43,416 nt of DNA from Candidatus Aquabacterium excrementipullorum (GTDB taxonomy: Bacteria > Pseudomonadota > Gammaproteobacteria > Burkholderiales > Burkholderiaceae_C): the NCBI GenBank assembly GCA_019112875.1, contig DXIO01000083.1:1-43416 (forward strand). Reading direction: 5' to 3'. Made by a program: the position numbers and the translations under genes. The stretch's first letter is position 1. The number at the start of each line of letters is the position of its first letter. Below the pieces are notes generated by a model. It had not been told where the DNA came from. It saw only the letters and a program-made list of their open reading frames with translations, and did no database searches. Shown here piece by piece: positions 15,853 through 23,488 of the stretch.

Positions 15853-18018
15853 ATGCCGAGTTCCCCTCCCGCAGTGTCCTTGCATTCCCTGACGGAGTTG
15901 GTCCAACAGCTCAGCGCCGGCTACGTGCGCGGGGCGGCATCGTCCGATCTGTTCGAAACCCTGCTGCCCGACCTGCTCGCCTACACCGGCAGCGCGCTGG
16001 GCTTCATCGGCCTGCCCACGGGTGACGACGCCTCGGGCCGCCATGTGCAGGTCTTCACGCTGCAGAGCATCGACTGGGAGGCCAGCGCCTCGGCCTCCAT
16101 GATCCGCTCGGTCGAGCCGGCCCGCCTGGTGTTCCGCGACGTGGACACGCTGTTCGGGCGCGTGCTCTCCGAAGGGCAGGTGCTGGTCAGCAACCAGCCG
16201 CCAGCCGATCCGTCCGGCGGCAGCCACACCCCGCCGGGCTACCCGCGCATCGAGAACTTCCTGGGCCTGCCGCTGCGCCACGGCGGCACGCTCGTGGGCA
16301 TGCTGGGCCTGGCCAACCGCGCCGGCGGCTACGACACCGACCTGGCCCAGGCCCTGCAGCCGGCCGTGGACATGCTGGCCAGCATCGTCGGCGCCATCGA
16401 GCTCGAACGCGGCCAGCGCGAGGCGCTGCGGGCGCAGAGCGCCGCGCAGGACACGCTCAAGCGCAGCGAGGCCTACTACCAGCAGATCTTCGAGACCGCG
16501 GGCGTGGGCATCGCCCGCGTCGCCACCGATGGCCAGTTGCTGGACGTGAACCAGCGCTTCGCCGACATCTGCCAGCGCACGCGCCACGAGCTGCTGGGCC
16601 TGTGCGTGCAGGACTTCACCCACAGCGACGACCTGACCGTGCACACCGCGCTGCTGGAGGCCACCCTGCAGGGCCACCAGGACCGCTACACGATGGAAAA
16701 GCGCTACCTGTGCCCCAGTGGCGGCCACGTGTGGGTGCAGCTCAACGCCGTGCTGGCCCGCGACGAGGCCGGGCGCCCAAGCCACTTCGTTTCCGTCATC
16801 GAAGACATCTCCGAGCGCAGGCGCTATCAAGAGGCCATCCTCAGCGCCCAGGCCGCCGAGCGCGCCAGCAAGGCCAAGACCGAGTTCCTCTCGCGCATGA
16901 GCCACGAGCTGCGCACGCCACTGAACGCCATGCTGGGCTTCGCGCAACTGCTGCGCGTGGACCCGCGCCACCCGCTCAACGATCCGCAGAAGCAGAAGGT
17001 GCGCCACATCGAGCAGGCCGGCGCCCACCTGCTGGCCATGCTGACCGACGTGCTCGACCTGTCGCGCATCGAGGCCGGCAGCCTGCCGCTGTCACTCGAA
17101 TCGCTGCGCGTGGGCGAGGTCATCCGCGAAGCCGCCACCATGGTCGGCACGCAGGCCCAGCAGCAAGGCGTGCTGCTGCAACAGACGCCCATCGACCCCG
17201 ACCTGCACGTGAAGGCCGATCCACTGCGCCTGCGCCAGATCCTGGTCAACCTGCTGAGCAACGCGATCAAGTACAACCGCCCCGAGGGGCAGGTGCGCAT
17301 CGAGGTGCAGGTGCTCAAGCCGCACGTGCTGATCGCCATCCACGACACCGGCATGGGCCTGAGCCCCGAGCAGCAGGCCCATCTGTTCGAGCCCTTCAAC
17401 CGCCTGGGCGCCGAGCGCTCGGGCGTGGAAGGCACGGGCATCGGCCTGGTGATCGTGCAGCGCCTGGCCGCGCTGATGCACGGCCGCATCGAGGTGAGCA
17501 GCGTGCAGGGCCAGGGCTCGGTGTTCCGCGTGGCCCTGCCCTGGGCGCCCAGCCCGGTGCGCCATGACGACCGGGCCGGGGTGCGCAGCGGGTTCGGCGA
17601 ACTGGCCGCGTTGGGCGGCCTGGAGCCCGACGAGAACCTGACGGTGCTCTACGCCGAGGACAACGTGGTCAATGTGGAGCTGGTGCGGCAGGTGATGCGC
17701 ATGCGGCCGAACTGGCACCTGGACGTGGCCCTGAGCGGCGCGGAAGCCATCGAGATGGCCATGGCCTCGCCCCCTGACTTGCTGCTGCTGGACATGCACC
17801 TGGGTGACATGACGGGGCTGGATGTGGCGGACACGCTGGCGCAGCACGCGCACACGATGGGGCTACCGAAGGTGGCGCTGTCGGCGGACGTGATGCCCGA
17901 TCAGCTGCGGGCGGCGAAGGAACGCGGGTTCCTGGATTACCTCACGAAGCCGCTGGATGTGGCGCGCTTGCTCAAGCTGCTGGATTCGTTCAGTCCGCAA
18001 GAGGCTGAGGCCAGCTGA
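15853..18018 (+). CDS. Cytoplasmic hybrid histidine kinase GAF-PAS-HisKA-HATPase-REC
   Basis: 721-aa soluble sensor kinase. The ATG at 15853 is preferred; an in-frame GTG at 15814 would add 13 residues, and neither has a strong ribosome-binding site. The N-terminal GAF-like domain covers about 30-185 (G-A-L-G-F-I-G-L, E-N-F-L-G-L-P-L, G-M-L-G-L-A-N-R). PAS/PAC covers about 205-325, ending D-I-S-E-R-R-R. HisKA has H351 (F-L-S-R-M-S-H-E-L-R-T-P-L-N). HATPase_c has L-L-S-N-A-I-K-Y-N-R and G-T-G-I-G-L-V-I-V. The receiver acceptor is D647 in L-L-L-L-D-M-H-L-G-D-M-T-G. There are no membrane helices and no Hpt domain. The core from HisKA on is closely similar to the kinase at 23489-25504, so the two are paralogues with different sensor domains. 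Confidence 0.9.
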   Translation: MPSSPPAVSLHSLTELVQQLSAGYVRGAASSDLFETLLPDLLAYTGSALGFIGLPTGDDASGRHVQVFTLQSIDWEASASASMIRSVEPARLVFRDVDTLFGRVLSEGQVLVSNQPPADPSGGSHTPPGYPRIENFLGLPLRHGGTLVGMLGLANRAGGYDTDLAQALQPAVDMLASIVGAIELERGQREALRAQSAAQDTLKRSEAYYQQIFETAGVGIARVATDGQLLDVNQRFADICQRTRHELLGLCVQDFTHSDDLTVHTALLEATLQGHQDRYTMEKRYLCPSGGHVWVQLNAVLARDEAGRPSHFVSVIEDISERRRYQEAILSAQAAERASKAKTEFLSRMSHELRTPLNAMLGFAQLLRVDPRHPLNDPQKQKVRHIEQAGAHLLAMLTDVLDLSRIEAGSLPLSLESLRVGEVIREAATMVGTQAQQQGVLLQQTPIDPDLHVKADPLRLRQILVNLLSNAIKYNRPEGQVRIEVQVLKPHVLIAIHDTGMGLSPEQQAHLFEPFNRLGAERSGVEGTGIGLVIVQRLAALMHGRIEVSSVQGQGSVFRVALPWAPSPVRHDDRAGVRSGFGELAALGGLEPDENLTVLYAEDNVVNVELVRQVMRMRPNWHLDVALSGAEAIEMAMASPPDLLLLDMHLGDMTGLDVADTLAQHAHTMGLPKVALSADVMPDQLRAAKERGFLDYLTKPLDVARLLKLLDSFSPQEAEAS

Positions 18019-18339
18019 GCTTTCCGTCGCATGCGGCGAGCGGGGCACCAAGAGGGCTGAGCCGGCATCCGGCCGGGCGCCTTGAGGGTGCCGAGGAGCG
18101 CAGTGGTGAGGTGGGCGCGCGCAGCGCGCTTCGTCAACTGACTCGCTGCCCTTGTTTGAACGGAGCGCCTGAAGGGCGCGCAGTGAGTTGGGCAGCGCCA
18201 CCTCACCGCGAGCACCACAGGGAAGTCCCGCCGAAGGCGGGACCACCCGAATGAAGCCTGGCCGGATGCCGGCTCAGCCCCCGCCCCGCGCTCTCACGCC
18301 AAAGCGCCAGACCCAAGCAGGCAAAGGAAAAAGCAGCCC
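18019..18339. other. Non-coding gap holding a palindromic element
   Basis: No gene is supported in these 321 bp between the hybrid kinase and the convergent flavin reductase. Most of it is the 227-bp palindromic element listed separately; the remaining flanks show nothing I recognise. Confidence 0.6.
18054..18280. repeat. 227-bp nested palindromic element with 21-bp terminal inverted repeats
   Basis: The ends are a perfect 21-bp inverted repeat (18054-18074 with 18260-18280). Two further arm pairs are nested inside: GGTGAGGTGG/CCACCTCACC (18105-18114 with 18198-18207) and CGCTGCCC/GGGCAGCG (18144-18151 with 18190-18197). A side hairpin GTCCCGCC-GAA-GGCGGGAC lies at 18225-18243. All pairs are compatible with one long branched hairpin. 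There is no T-tract and no open reading frame of interest, and I see no target-site duplication. It resembles dispersed palindromic repeats of GC-rich Burkholderiales (impression, not searched). Confidence 0.75.
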
Positions 18340-18825
18340 TTAAACCGCCAACCCCGTGAAGAACCGCCCGCCATGGAAGACCAATGGCTCAGCCCCCACC
18401 CGACGCCGGCAATGCGTCACCTCACCAACGAAGATGATGTGATCCCCCGCCTCATGCTGACTGCGGTTCACGCATTCGAAACTGGCCACCGCCCCATCGA
18501 TCAGCGGCGACCCGCCGAACCCAGCCCGCCAGGCCACGCCCTCGAACCGGTCGATCCCCTTGCGCGCGAACCGCTCGGCCAGCACGCGCTGATCGGCCGC
18601 CAGCACGTTGATCACATAGCCCTTGCACGCGCTCATCGCGGCCAGCGAGCCCGAGGTCCGGGCCAGGCTCCACAGCACCAGCGGCGGCGACAAGGACACG
18701 GAGTTGAAGGAGTTGGCCGTGAGGCCGACCTTGTGGCCCTGCTCGTCCATCGTGGTCACGATGGTGACGCCAGTGGCGAACTGGCCCAGCGCGGCGCGGA
18801 AATCCTCGGAGGTGAAGGCAGACAT
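18340..18825 (-). CDS. Flavin reductase domain protein (HpaC-like)
   Basis: 161-aa flavin reductase-like FMN-binding protein. Typical members pass reduced FMN or FAD to a partner monooxygenase. Family features: F-R-A-A-L-G-Q-F-A-T-G-V-T-I-V-T-T near the N-terminus, G-L-T-A-N-S-F-N-S-V-S-L-S-P-P-L-V-L-W (flavin contact), I-N-V-L-A-A-D-Q, and H-x-I-F-V-G-E-V near the C-terminus. No oxygenase component is adjacent; the only monooxygenase in the window is a P450 3 kb away, a class not known to use this reductase. The next gene upstream ends 6 bp from its start, so the two may be co-transcribed. Confidence 0.9.
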   Translation of the reverse strand: MSAFTSEDFRAALGQFATGVTIVTTMDEQGHKVGLTANSFNSVSLSPPLVLWSLARTSGSLAAMSACKGYVINVLAADQRVLAERFARKGIDRFEGVAWRAGFGGSPLIDGAVASFECVNRSQHEAGDHIIFVGEVTHCRRRVGAEPLVFHGGRFFTGLAV

Positions 18826-18831
18826 ACCAAG

Positions 18832-19596
18832 TCAGTGTAGCCGGTACACCCAGACACTCCGCGCCGGGGTCAAGGCGATGCGGGCCACGGGCGTCAGGCC
18901 CACGGCTTCGAATTCCAGGCTCACCAGCCAGGCGCCGGCCTTCAACTCGCGCCGGGCCTTCTCGATCGCCTGTGGCATGGATTCGGGACGCTGGAACAGG
19001 TAGACCAGGTCGAAGCTGCTCCAGGACTGAGCCCACATGTCACCCCGGCGCACGCGCGCCCACGGGCAGCGCAGACGGCAGGCCAGCGCCAGCGGCCAGC
19101 TCCATTCGGTGCCATGCAGCGCCGCCTGCGGATAGGCGGCGCGCAGCTCGCGCAGGCCCGCGCCCAGGCCGCAGCCGGCATCCAGCACCAGCGCGCCCGG
19201 CTTCAAAGGCGCATGGCGCGCCAGTTCGGCCAACGCCCCCATGGGCGTGGGAAACAGCGGCGCATCGCGCCAGGCCCGCATCGGATAGGCCAGCAGCAGC
19301 AGGCCCAGCGGCAGCAGCCACACCCACGATCCGGGCGCCATCATGCCGGCCACGCCGGCCTGCTGCAGGCCCGTCACCACGGCCGACACCGGAAAGCCCG
19401 CCGCCACGAAGATGGCGCGCCAGCGCGTGGCCGCCACCGCGGGCCACTGGGCCAGCACCACGCCCAGCGCCGCCGGCAACGTCAGCACCGCCCAATAGGG
19501 CGCGCCTGCGCTGGCCAGGGCCTTGCACAGGGCCCAGGCCAGCACCCAGGTCAGCAGGGCCGGCAGCGGCCAAGATCGGCTCAGCAGGCGGCCCAT
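18832..19596 (-). CDS. Membrane-anchored class I SAM methyltransferase
   Basis: 254-aa protein. Start uncertain: the ATG at 19594-19596 begins M-G-R-L-L-S just before the first membrane helix; a TTG at 19653 would add 19 residues. About four hydrophobic helices (roughly 13-30, 33-50, 62-79, 91-106) precede a small Rossmann domain with motif I V-L-D-A-G-C-G-L-G-A-G (137-147) and a later F-D-L-V-Y-L-F-Q-R-P segment. Family knowledge supports SAM binding; the substrate is unknown. It precedes the flavin reductase gene by 6 bp and follows parB on the same strand. Confidence 0.8.
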   Translation of the reverse strand: MGRLLSRSWPLPALLTWVLAWALCKALASAGAPYWAVLTLPAALGVVLAQWPAVAATRWRAIFVAAGFPVSAVVTGLQQAGVAGMMAPGSWVWLLPLGLLLLAYPMRAWRDAPLFPTPMGALAELARHAPLKPGALVLDAGCGLGAGLRELRAAYPQAALHGTEWSWPLALACRLRCPWARVRRGDMWAQSWSSFDLVYLFQRPESMPQAIEKARRELKAGAWLVSLEFEAVGLTPVARIALTPARSVWVYRLH

Positions 19597-19661
19597 GGTC
19601 CAACACACATCGGTTGAGTCCGCATCACGGCGGGCAGCGCCAGCATGCGTCAATGCGGCGC

Positions 19662-20561
19662 TCAGCCTTGCGGGCCGCGCAGCTTGTCGATCAGGCCGTT
19701 GAGCTCGTCGAGCGAGCCGAACTGGATCGTCACCTCGCCCTGCTCGCCGCGCTTGGTGCGGCGCTTCACGTTGATCTCCACCTGCGCGGTGAGCAGGTCG
19801 GAGAGCTCTTCTTCCAGGCGCAGCACGTCGCGGGATTTGTCCTGCTTGACGCGCAGCAGCGGCGTCTGGCGCCCTGCCCCGTTCACCTTGGCGACGAGCT
19901 TTTCGGCGTCGCGCACATTGAGCTTCTTGCCCGCGATCTCGTGCGCGGTGGTGATCTGCACGGCCTTGTCCAGCGGCAGCAGCGCGCGGGCGTGGCCCAT
20001 GTCGATGTCGCCGGCCATCAGCATGGCCTGCACGGGTTCGGCCAGGTTCAGCAGGCGCAGCAGGTTGCTGGCGGCGCTGCGCGAGCGGCCCACGGCCTGG
20101 GCGGCCTGCTCATGCGTGAGGCCGAACTCCTGCGTCAGGCGCTGCAGGCCCTGGGCCTCTTCGAGCGGGTTCAGGTCTTCGCGCTGGATGTTCTCGATCA
20201 GGGCCATCACGGCGGCGGCCTCGTCGGGCACCTCCTTGACCAGCACGGGCACTTCGGTGAGCCCAGCCAGCTTGGCGGCGCGCGAGCGGCGTTCGCCGGC
20301 GATGATCTCGTAGCGTCCGCTGCCGATGGGGCGCACCAGGATCGGCTGCATGATGCCCTGGGAGCGGATGCTCTCGGCCAGTTCGTACAGCGAGCCCTCG
20401 TCCATGCGCGTGCGCGGCTGGTACTTGCCGGCCTGCATCAGGTCCAGGCGCAGGGTGGTGGGCGCGCCGGGCACGGCTTCGGCCGCGGGGGTGTCGCTGA
20501 CCTTGGGGCCCAGCAGGGCCTCCAGGCCGAGGCCGAGGCCCTTGGTTTTCTTGGTGGCCAT
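19662..20561 (-). CDS. parB: Chromosome partitioning protein ParB
   Basis: 299-aa centromere-binding CTPase clamp that loads at parS and spreads on the origin region. The N-terminal K-K-T-K-G-L-G-L-G-L-E-A-L-L is the usual ParA-contacting start of chromosomal ParB. ParB/Srx box residues are present, including G-E-R-R-S-R-A at 89-95 (CTP-binding motif) and E-N-I-Q-R-E-D-L-N-P-L-E-E-A. The helix-turn-helix is about 147-170 and a C-terminal dimerisation region is present. The ATG at 20559-20561 fits the family. It is separated from parA by a hybrid kinase, a P450, a tetR gene and a repeat region, although the two usually adjoin. Three parS sites lie at 28562, 28808 and 30430. Confidence 0.96.
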   Translation of the reverse strand: MATKKTKGLGLGLEALLGPKVSDTPAAEAVPGAPTTLRLDLMQAGKYQPRTRMDEGSLYELAESIRSQGIMQPILVRPIGSGRYEIIAGERRSRAAKLAGLTEVPVLVKEVPDEAAAVMALIENIQREDLNPLEEAQGLQRLTQEFGLTHEQAAQAVGRSRSAASNLLRLLNLAEPVQAMLMAGDIDMGHARALLPLDKAVQITTAHEIAGKKLNVRDAEKLVAKVNGAGRQTPLLRVKQDKSRDVLRLEEELSDLLTAQVEINVKRRTKRGEQGEVTIQFGSLDELNGLIDKLRGPQG

Positions 20562-20645
20562 GAGAGTGGTGTGTCGGGAGATGGGGCGCAACGTGCGCGC
20601 GCGCGGAGAGCGATGGTAACAAACCCCTTGGGGCGGGGGGAGCGA

Positions 20646-20796
20646 CGGAGCGGGGGCGATGGGTGCCTGCTCTCGGCCCACGCTCGCGGGGCCGCACCGC
20701 GCATGGCCACCCTCACCTCGTCAAGACCGGCCAAGCTTGCCACCAGCCATGACACCGCGAATGGGGCCTTCGCAGGCACCCATCGCCCCCACTCCG
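20646..20796 (+). repeat. Structured repeat unit X (151 bp)
   Basis: Its ends are complementary 25-nt arms (20646-20670 with 20772-20796, 24 of 25 pairs). Inside, a 29-bp block at 20674-20702 and a 14-bp block at 20755-20768 are identical to blocks in unit Y, which lies in the opposite orientation. The 52 bp between the blocks is only partly conserved, sharing short islands such as ACCGGCCA. The arms themselves do not resemble those of unit Y. Confidence 0.8.
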
Positions 20797-20807
20797 CTAG
20801 ACGCCAA

Positions 20808-20847
20808 AAGGAGAAGAGGCGAACCCAACGGTTCGCCTCTTCTCCTT
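20808..20847. repeat. Central 18-bp hairpin, possible tetR terminator
   Basis: A perfect 18-bp stem (20808-20825 with 20830-20847) with a 4-nt CAAC loop lies between units X and Y. Read on the minus strand it is followed by TTTTGG, so it could act as a weak terminator for tetR about 190 bp upstream; on the plus strand the following bases are C-rich. Confidence 0.7.
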
Positions 20848-20875
20848 CCCCCACCCCACGCGCTGGCTGGTTCGG

Positions 20876-21024
20876 GGGTTCGGTGGCTGGGTGGGCGGGC
20901 GCAGGCCCCATTCGCGGCGTCCTGCCGGTGCCCCGCCTGGCCGGTGTTCAGGCGGCCAACGAGGCAGCGCGCGGTGCGGCCCCGCGAGCGTGGGCCGGAG
21001 AACGCCCACCCAGCCACCGAACCC
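20876..21024 (-). repeat. Structured repeat unit Y (149 bp, inverted relative to X)
   Basis: Arms 20876-20897 and 21003-21024 are perfectly complementary over 22 bp. On the minus strand the unit has the same order as X: arm, 29-bp block (20969-20997), about 51 bp of variable middle, 14-bp block (20904-20917), arm. Blocks are identical to X; arms are not. Unit Y ends 15 bp before the tetR stop codon. Confidence 0.8.
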
Positions 21025-21038
21025 AAGCTCAAAACCAG

Positions 21039-21689
21039 TCAGTGCTCCCGAATCAACTCCCAGACCATGCGCACGAGCTCATCCTCGAACGCCTGCGTGC
21101 CCAACAGCGGCGAGTTCTCCAGCGACGCCGCGCGGATCGTGCCGATCACCGCCCGCGTCGCCACGAACAGCAAGGCCGGCGTCGGCGCCCGCAGCCCCGG
21201 CTCGCGCGCCTGCACCTGCGCCCACGCGATGGCGATGTGCTCGGCCCCCTCGCGCTGCGCCTGCGCCACCGTGTCCACATGGTCCATCTGCCAGGCCAGC
21301 TTCACGATGGCGCGGTTCAGCGCGTTGCCCAGCCCGAAAGCCTGGATCAGCGCTCGGATCCGCAGTCGCAAACCCTCCAGTGGCTCCTGCCGCCCGGCCG
21401 CCACCTCCAGCAGCACGGCCTGCATCTCGTTCATCACGCGCTGGCGCTCGTCCGCGATCATCGCGTGCAACACCGCCTCCTTGCTCGGGAAGTACTGGTA
21501 GAGCGTGCCCACCGAGAACCCCGCCAAGCGCGCGATCTTGTTGGTGCTGAGCGCGGCCAGCCCTTCGTTCTCAATGATCTGAGCAGTGGCTTGATAAATC
21601 ATCCGCACGGTGTGCAGCGCACGGCCCTGCACGGGGGCCTTGCGCATGGTTTTCTGCTGGGCGGCGGTGGTCTGGCGAGGTCGGGCCAT
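21039..21689 (-). CDS. TetR-family transcriptional repressor
   Basis: 216-aa regulator. The N-terminal helix-turn-helix (about 35-75) reads L-S-T-N-K-I-A-R-L-A-G-F-S-V-G-T-L-Y-Q-Y-F, followed by P-S-K-E-A-V-L, diagnostic of TetR. The C-terminal ligand-binding half is variable, as usual. It is transcribed divergently from the P450 gene across 116 bp that contain a perfect palindrome (21750-21764), so it probably represses the P450 gene and itself and is released by a P450 substrate (inference). Start at the ATG at 21687-21689. Confidence 0.9.
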   Translation of the reverse strand: MARPRQTTAAQQKTMRKAPVQGRALHTVRMIYQATAQIIENEGLAALSTNKIARLAGFSVGTLYQYFPSKEAVLHAMIADERQRVMNEMQAVLLEVAAGRQEPLEGLRLRIRALIQAFGLGNALNRAIVKLAWQMDHVDTVAQAQREGAEHIAIAWAQVQAREPGLRAPTPALLFVATRAVIGTIRAASLENSPLLGTQAFEDELVRMVWELIREH

Positions 21690-21749
21690 GGTCGAAAAGC
21701 AAAACTGAGCAGTAAGCGAGCCGCAAACGAGTTGCCACGGCGTCAATAC

Positions 21750-21764
21750 CTGAATAATATTCAG
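21750..21764. promoter_or_regulatory. Probable TetR operator, palindrome CTGAATA-A-TATTCAG
   Basis: Perfect 7+7 palindrome with one central base, between the divergent tetR and P450 starts. It is AT-rich in a GC-rich context and lies where it would block both promoters. Assignment to this TetR protein is by position and form. Confidence 0.65.
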
Positions 21765-21805
21765 TTTCAGAACAGAACGCACCCAACGTTGAGCAGGAGA
21801 CGGGC

Positions 21806-23254
21806 ATGACGGAACACGGCACCACACTTTCGGCACGTTTGCGACGCCTGGATGAGCTGCCCGGTCCCAAGCCCTGGCCCCTGGTCGGCAACGCCCTGCA
21901 GTTCGACCGCCCGCATGTGCACCAGGACATGGAGGCCCTGGCCCGGGAACACGGCGCCTGCTTCCTGGTGAACTTCATGGGCACGCCCATCCTGGTGGTG
22001 GCCGACCACGCCCTGTCGCACCAGATCATGCGGGCGCGTCCGCACGACTTCAGCCGCTCGCAGCGCCTGGAGCGCGAGATGCGCGACCTGCGCCTCAAAC
22101 CCGGCCTCTTCAACGCCGAGGGCGACACCTGGCAGCGCCAGCGCCGCATGGTGATGGCCGGCTTCACCCCGCAGCGCGTGCGTGCCTACTTCCCGGCCAT
22201 GCTGCGCGTGCTGCAGCGCCTGCAGACGCGCTGGCAGCGCGCCGCCACCCAGGGCACGCCCATCGACCTGCAGGCCGACCTGATGCGCTACACGGTGGAC
22301 ACCATCACCGGCCTGGCCTTCGGGCAGGAGGTCAACACCCTGGAGGCCGAGGGCGACGTGATCCAGCGCCACCTCGATGTCATCTTCCCCGCCCTGTTCA
22401 ACCGCCTGTTCAGCGTGCTGCCCTACTGGCGCGTCTTCAAGCTGCCCTCGGACCACGCCGTGGACCGCAGCGTGGCCGCGCTGCACGAGGCCATCGCCGG
22501 CTTCATGGCCAGCGCCCGCGAGCGCCTGCGCCAGGATCCGGCCCGCCGCGAGAACCCGCCCAACCTGCTGGAGGCCTTCCTGCTGGCCGCCGAGCAGGAC
22601 GGCAGCGGCGTCAACGACGACGACGTCAACGGCAATGTGCTGACCATGCTGCTGGCCGGTGAGGACACCACCGCCAACACCCTGGCCTGGATGATCTGGC
22701 TGCTGCACACCCACCCGCAGGTGCTGGCCCGCGCACGCGACGAAGTGCGCGCCGCCGCGCCCAACGGCCTGGCCGACTTCACCCCCGAACTGATGGACTC
22801 GCTGGACTACCTGGAGGCCTGCGCGCACGAGACCATGCGCCTCAAGCCCGTGGCGCCCTTCATGCCCGTCGAGGCCCTGCGCGACATGGTGATCGGCGAC
22901 GTGGCCGTGCCCGCCGGCACCCTGGTGTGGAACGTGTTGCGCCACGACAGCGTCAGCGAGCAGCACGTGGACCACGCCGCCGAGTTCCGCCCCGAGCGCT
23001 GGCTGGCCGATGTGAACCCCGCCAAGAACCTCTCGGTGCCCTTCGGCAGCGGCCCGCGCATCTGCCCCGGCCGCTACCTGGCGCTGCTGGAGATCAAGAT
23101 GGCCATGGCCCTGCTGCTGTCGGCCTTCGACATCGAAGAGGTGCGCGCGCAGGATGGCGGCGCGGTGCGGGAAACCATGGCCTTCACGATGGGCCCGTCG
23201 CCCCTGACGCTGAAGATCCGGCCGGCGGCCCCGCCCTCGCACGTGCCGGCCTGA
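21806..23254 (+). CDS. Cytochrome P450 monooxygenase
   Basis: 482-aa soluble P450; there is no signal or anchor. The ATG at 21806 follows CAGGAGA. Signature elements: I-helix A-G-E-D-T-T (284-289), K-helix E-T-M-R (342-345), a P-E-R-W segment in the meander, and the heme loop F-G-S-G-P-R-I-C-P-G-R with thiolate C420. The proline-rich L-P-G-P-K-P-W-P-L-V-G start and overall length resemble CYP4/CYP102-like fatty-acid or hydrocarbon hydroxylases. No ferredoxin or reductase is encoded nearby, so electrons must come from elsewhere. The substrate is unknown. It is probably controlled by the divergent TetR protein. Confidence 0.94.
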   Translation: MTEHGTTLSARLRRLDELPGPKPWPLVGNALQFDRPHVHQDMEALAREHGACFLVNFMGTPILVVADHALSHQIMRARPHDFSRSQRLEREMRDLRLKPGLFNAEGDTWQRQRRMVMAGFTPQRVRAYFPAMLRVLQRLQTRWQRAATQGTPIDLQADLMRYTVDTITGLAFGQEVNTLEAEGDVIQRHLDVIFPALFNRLFSVLPYWRVFKLPSDHAVDRSVAALHEAIAGFMASARERLRQDPARRENPPNLLEAFLLAAEQDGSGVNDDDVNGNVLTMLLAGEDTTANTLAWMIWLLHTHPQVLARARDEVRAAAPNGLADFTPELMDSLDYLEACAHETMRLKPVAPFMPVEALRDMVIGDVAVPAGTLVWNVLRHDSVSEQHVDHAAEFRPERWLADVNPAKNLSVPFGSGPRICPGRYLALLEIKMAMALLLSAFDIEEVRAQDGGAVRETMAFTMGPSPLTLKIRPAAPPSHVPA

Positions 23255-23355
23255 GCGCGGCGATCACGGCCCGGCGCCAGGGGCTTTGGCCGCACGCCAC
23301 GCCACATGTTTGTCTGGCTTGACGCCGCTGGCGGGCTGGTGTTTGATGGGGGAAT

Positions 23356-23375
23356 GCGTTCACACAGCAGAACGC
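23356..23375. promoter_or_regulatory. Inverted repeat GCGTTC-N8-GAACGC before hybrid kinase
   Basis: A 6+6 inverted repeat with an 8-nt spacer lies in the 234-bp gap between the P450 gene and the kinase, about 115 bp before the kinase start. It may be a regulator site; nothing else in the gap is recognisable. Confidence 0.3.
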
Positions 23376-23488
23376 GTCAGCATTGCCCACCATGGCCGCG
23401 TTTCAAACAACACAAAAAACCGCTTTCGGCCCGATGACCTCGACCCTGCCCCGTAACGGGCTGGGCAGCGTCCGATAAAGTCTGGCCC

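Larger units (their letters stand above)
20562..21038. other. Non-coding gap filled by paired structured repeats
   Basis: These 477 bp separate parB from tetR (both minus strand). No credible gene is seen; apparent reading frames here are low-complexity and lack family features. Positions 20646-21024 hold two inverted repeat units and a central hairpin, listed separately. Positions 20562-20645 probably carry the parB promoter, but no clear element is seen. Confidence 0.6.

Noticed and set aside
20562-21038. Protein-coding frames across the repeat region beside parB
   Set aside because: They are Pro/Arg/Gly-rich, span inverted repeats and have no ribosome-binding site or recognisable domain.
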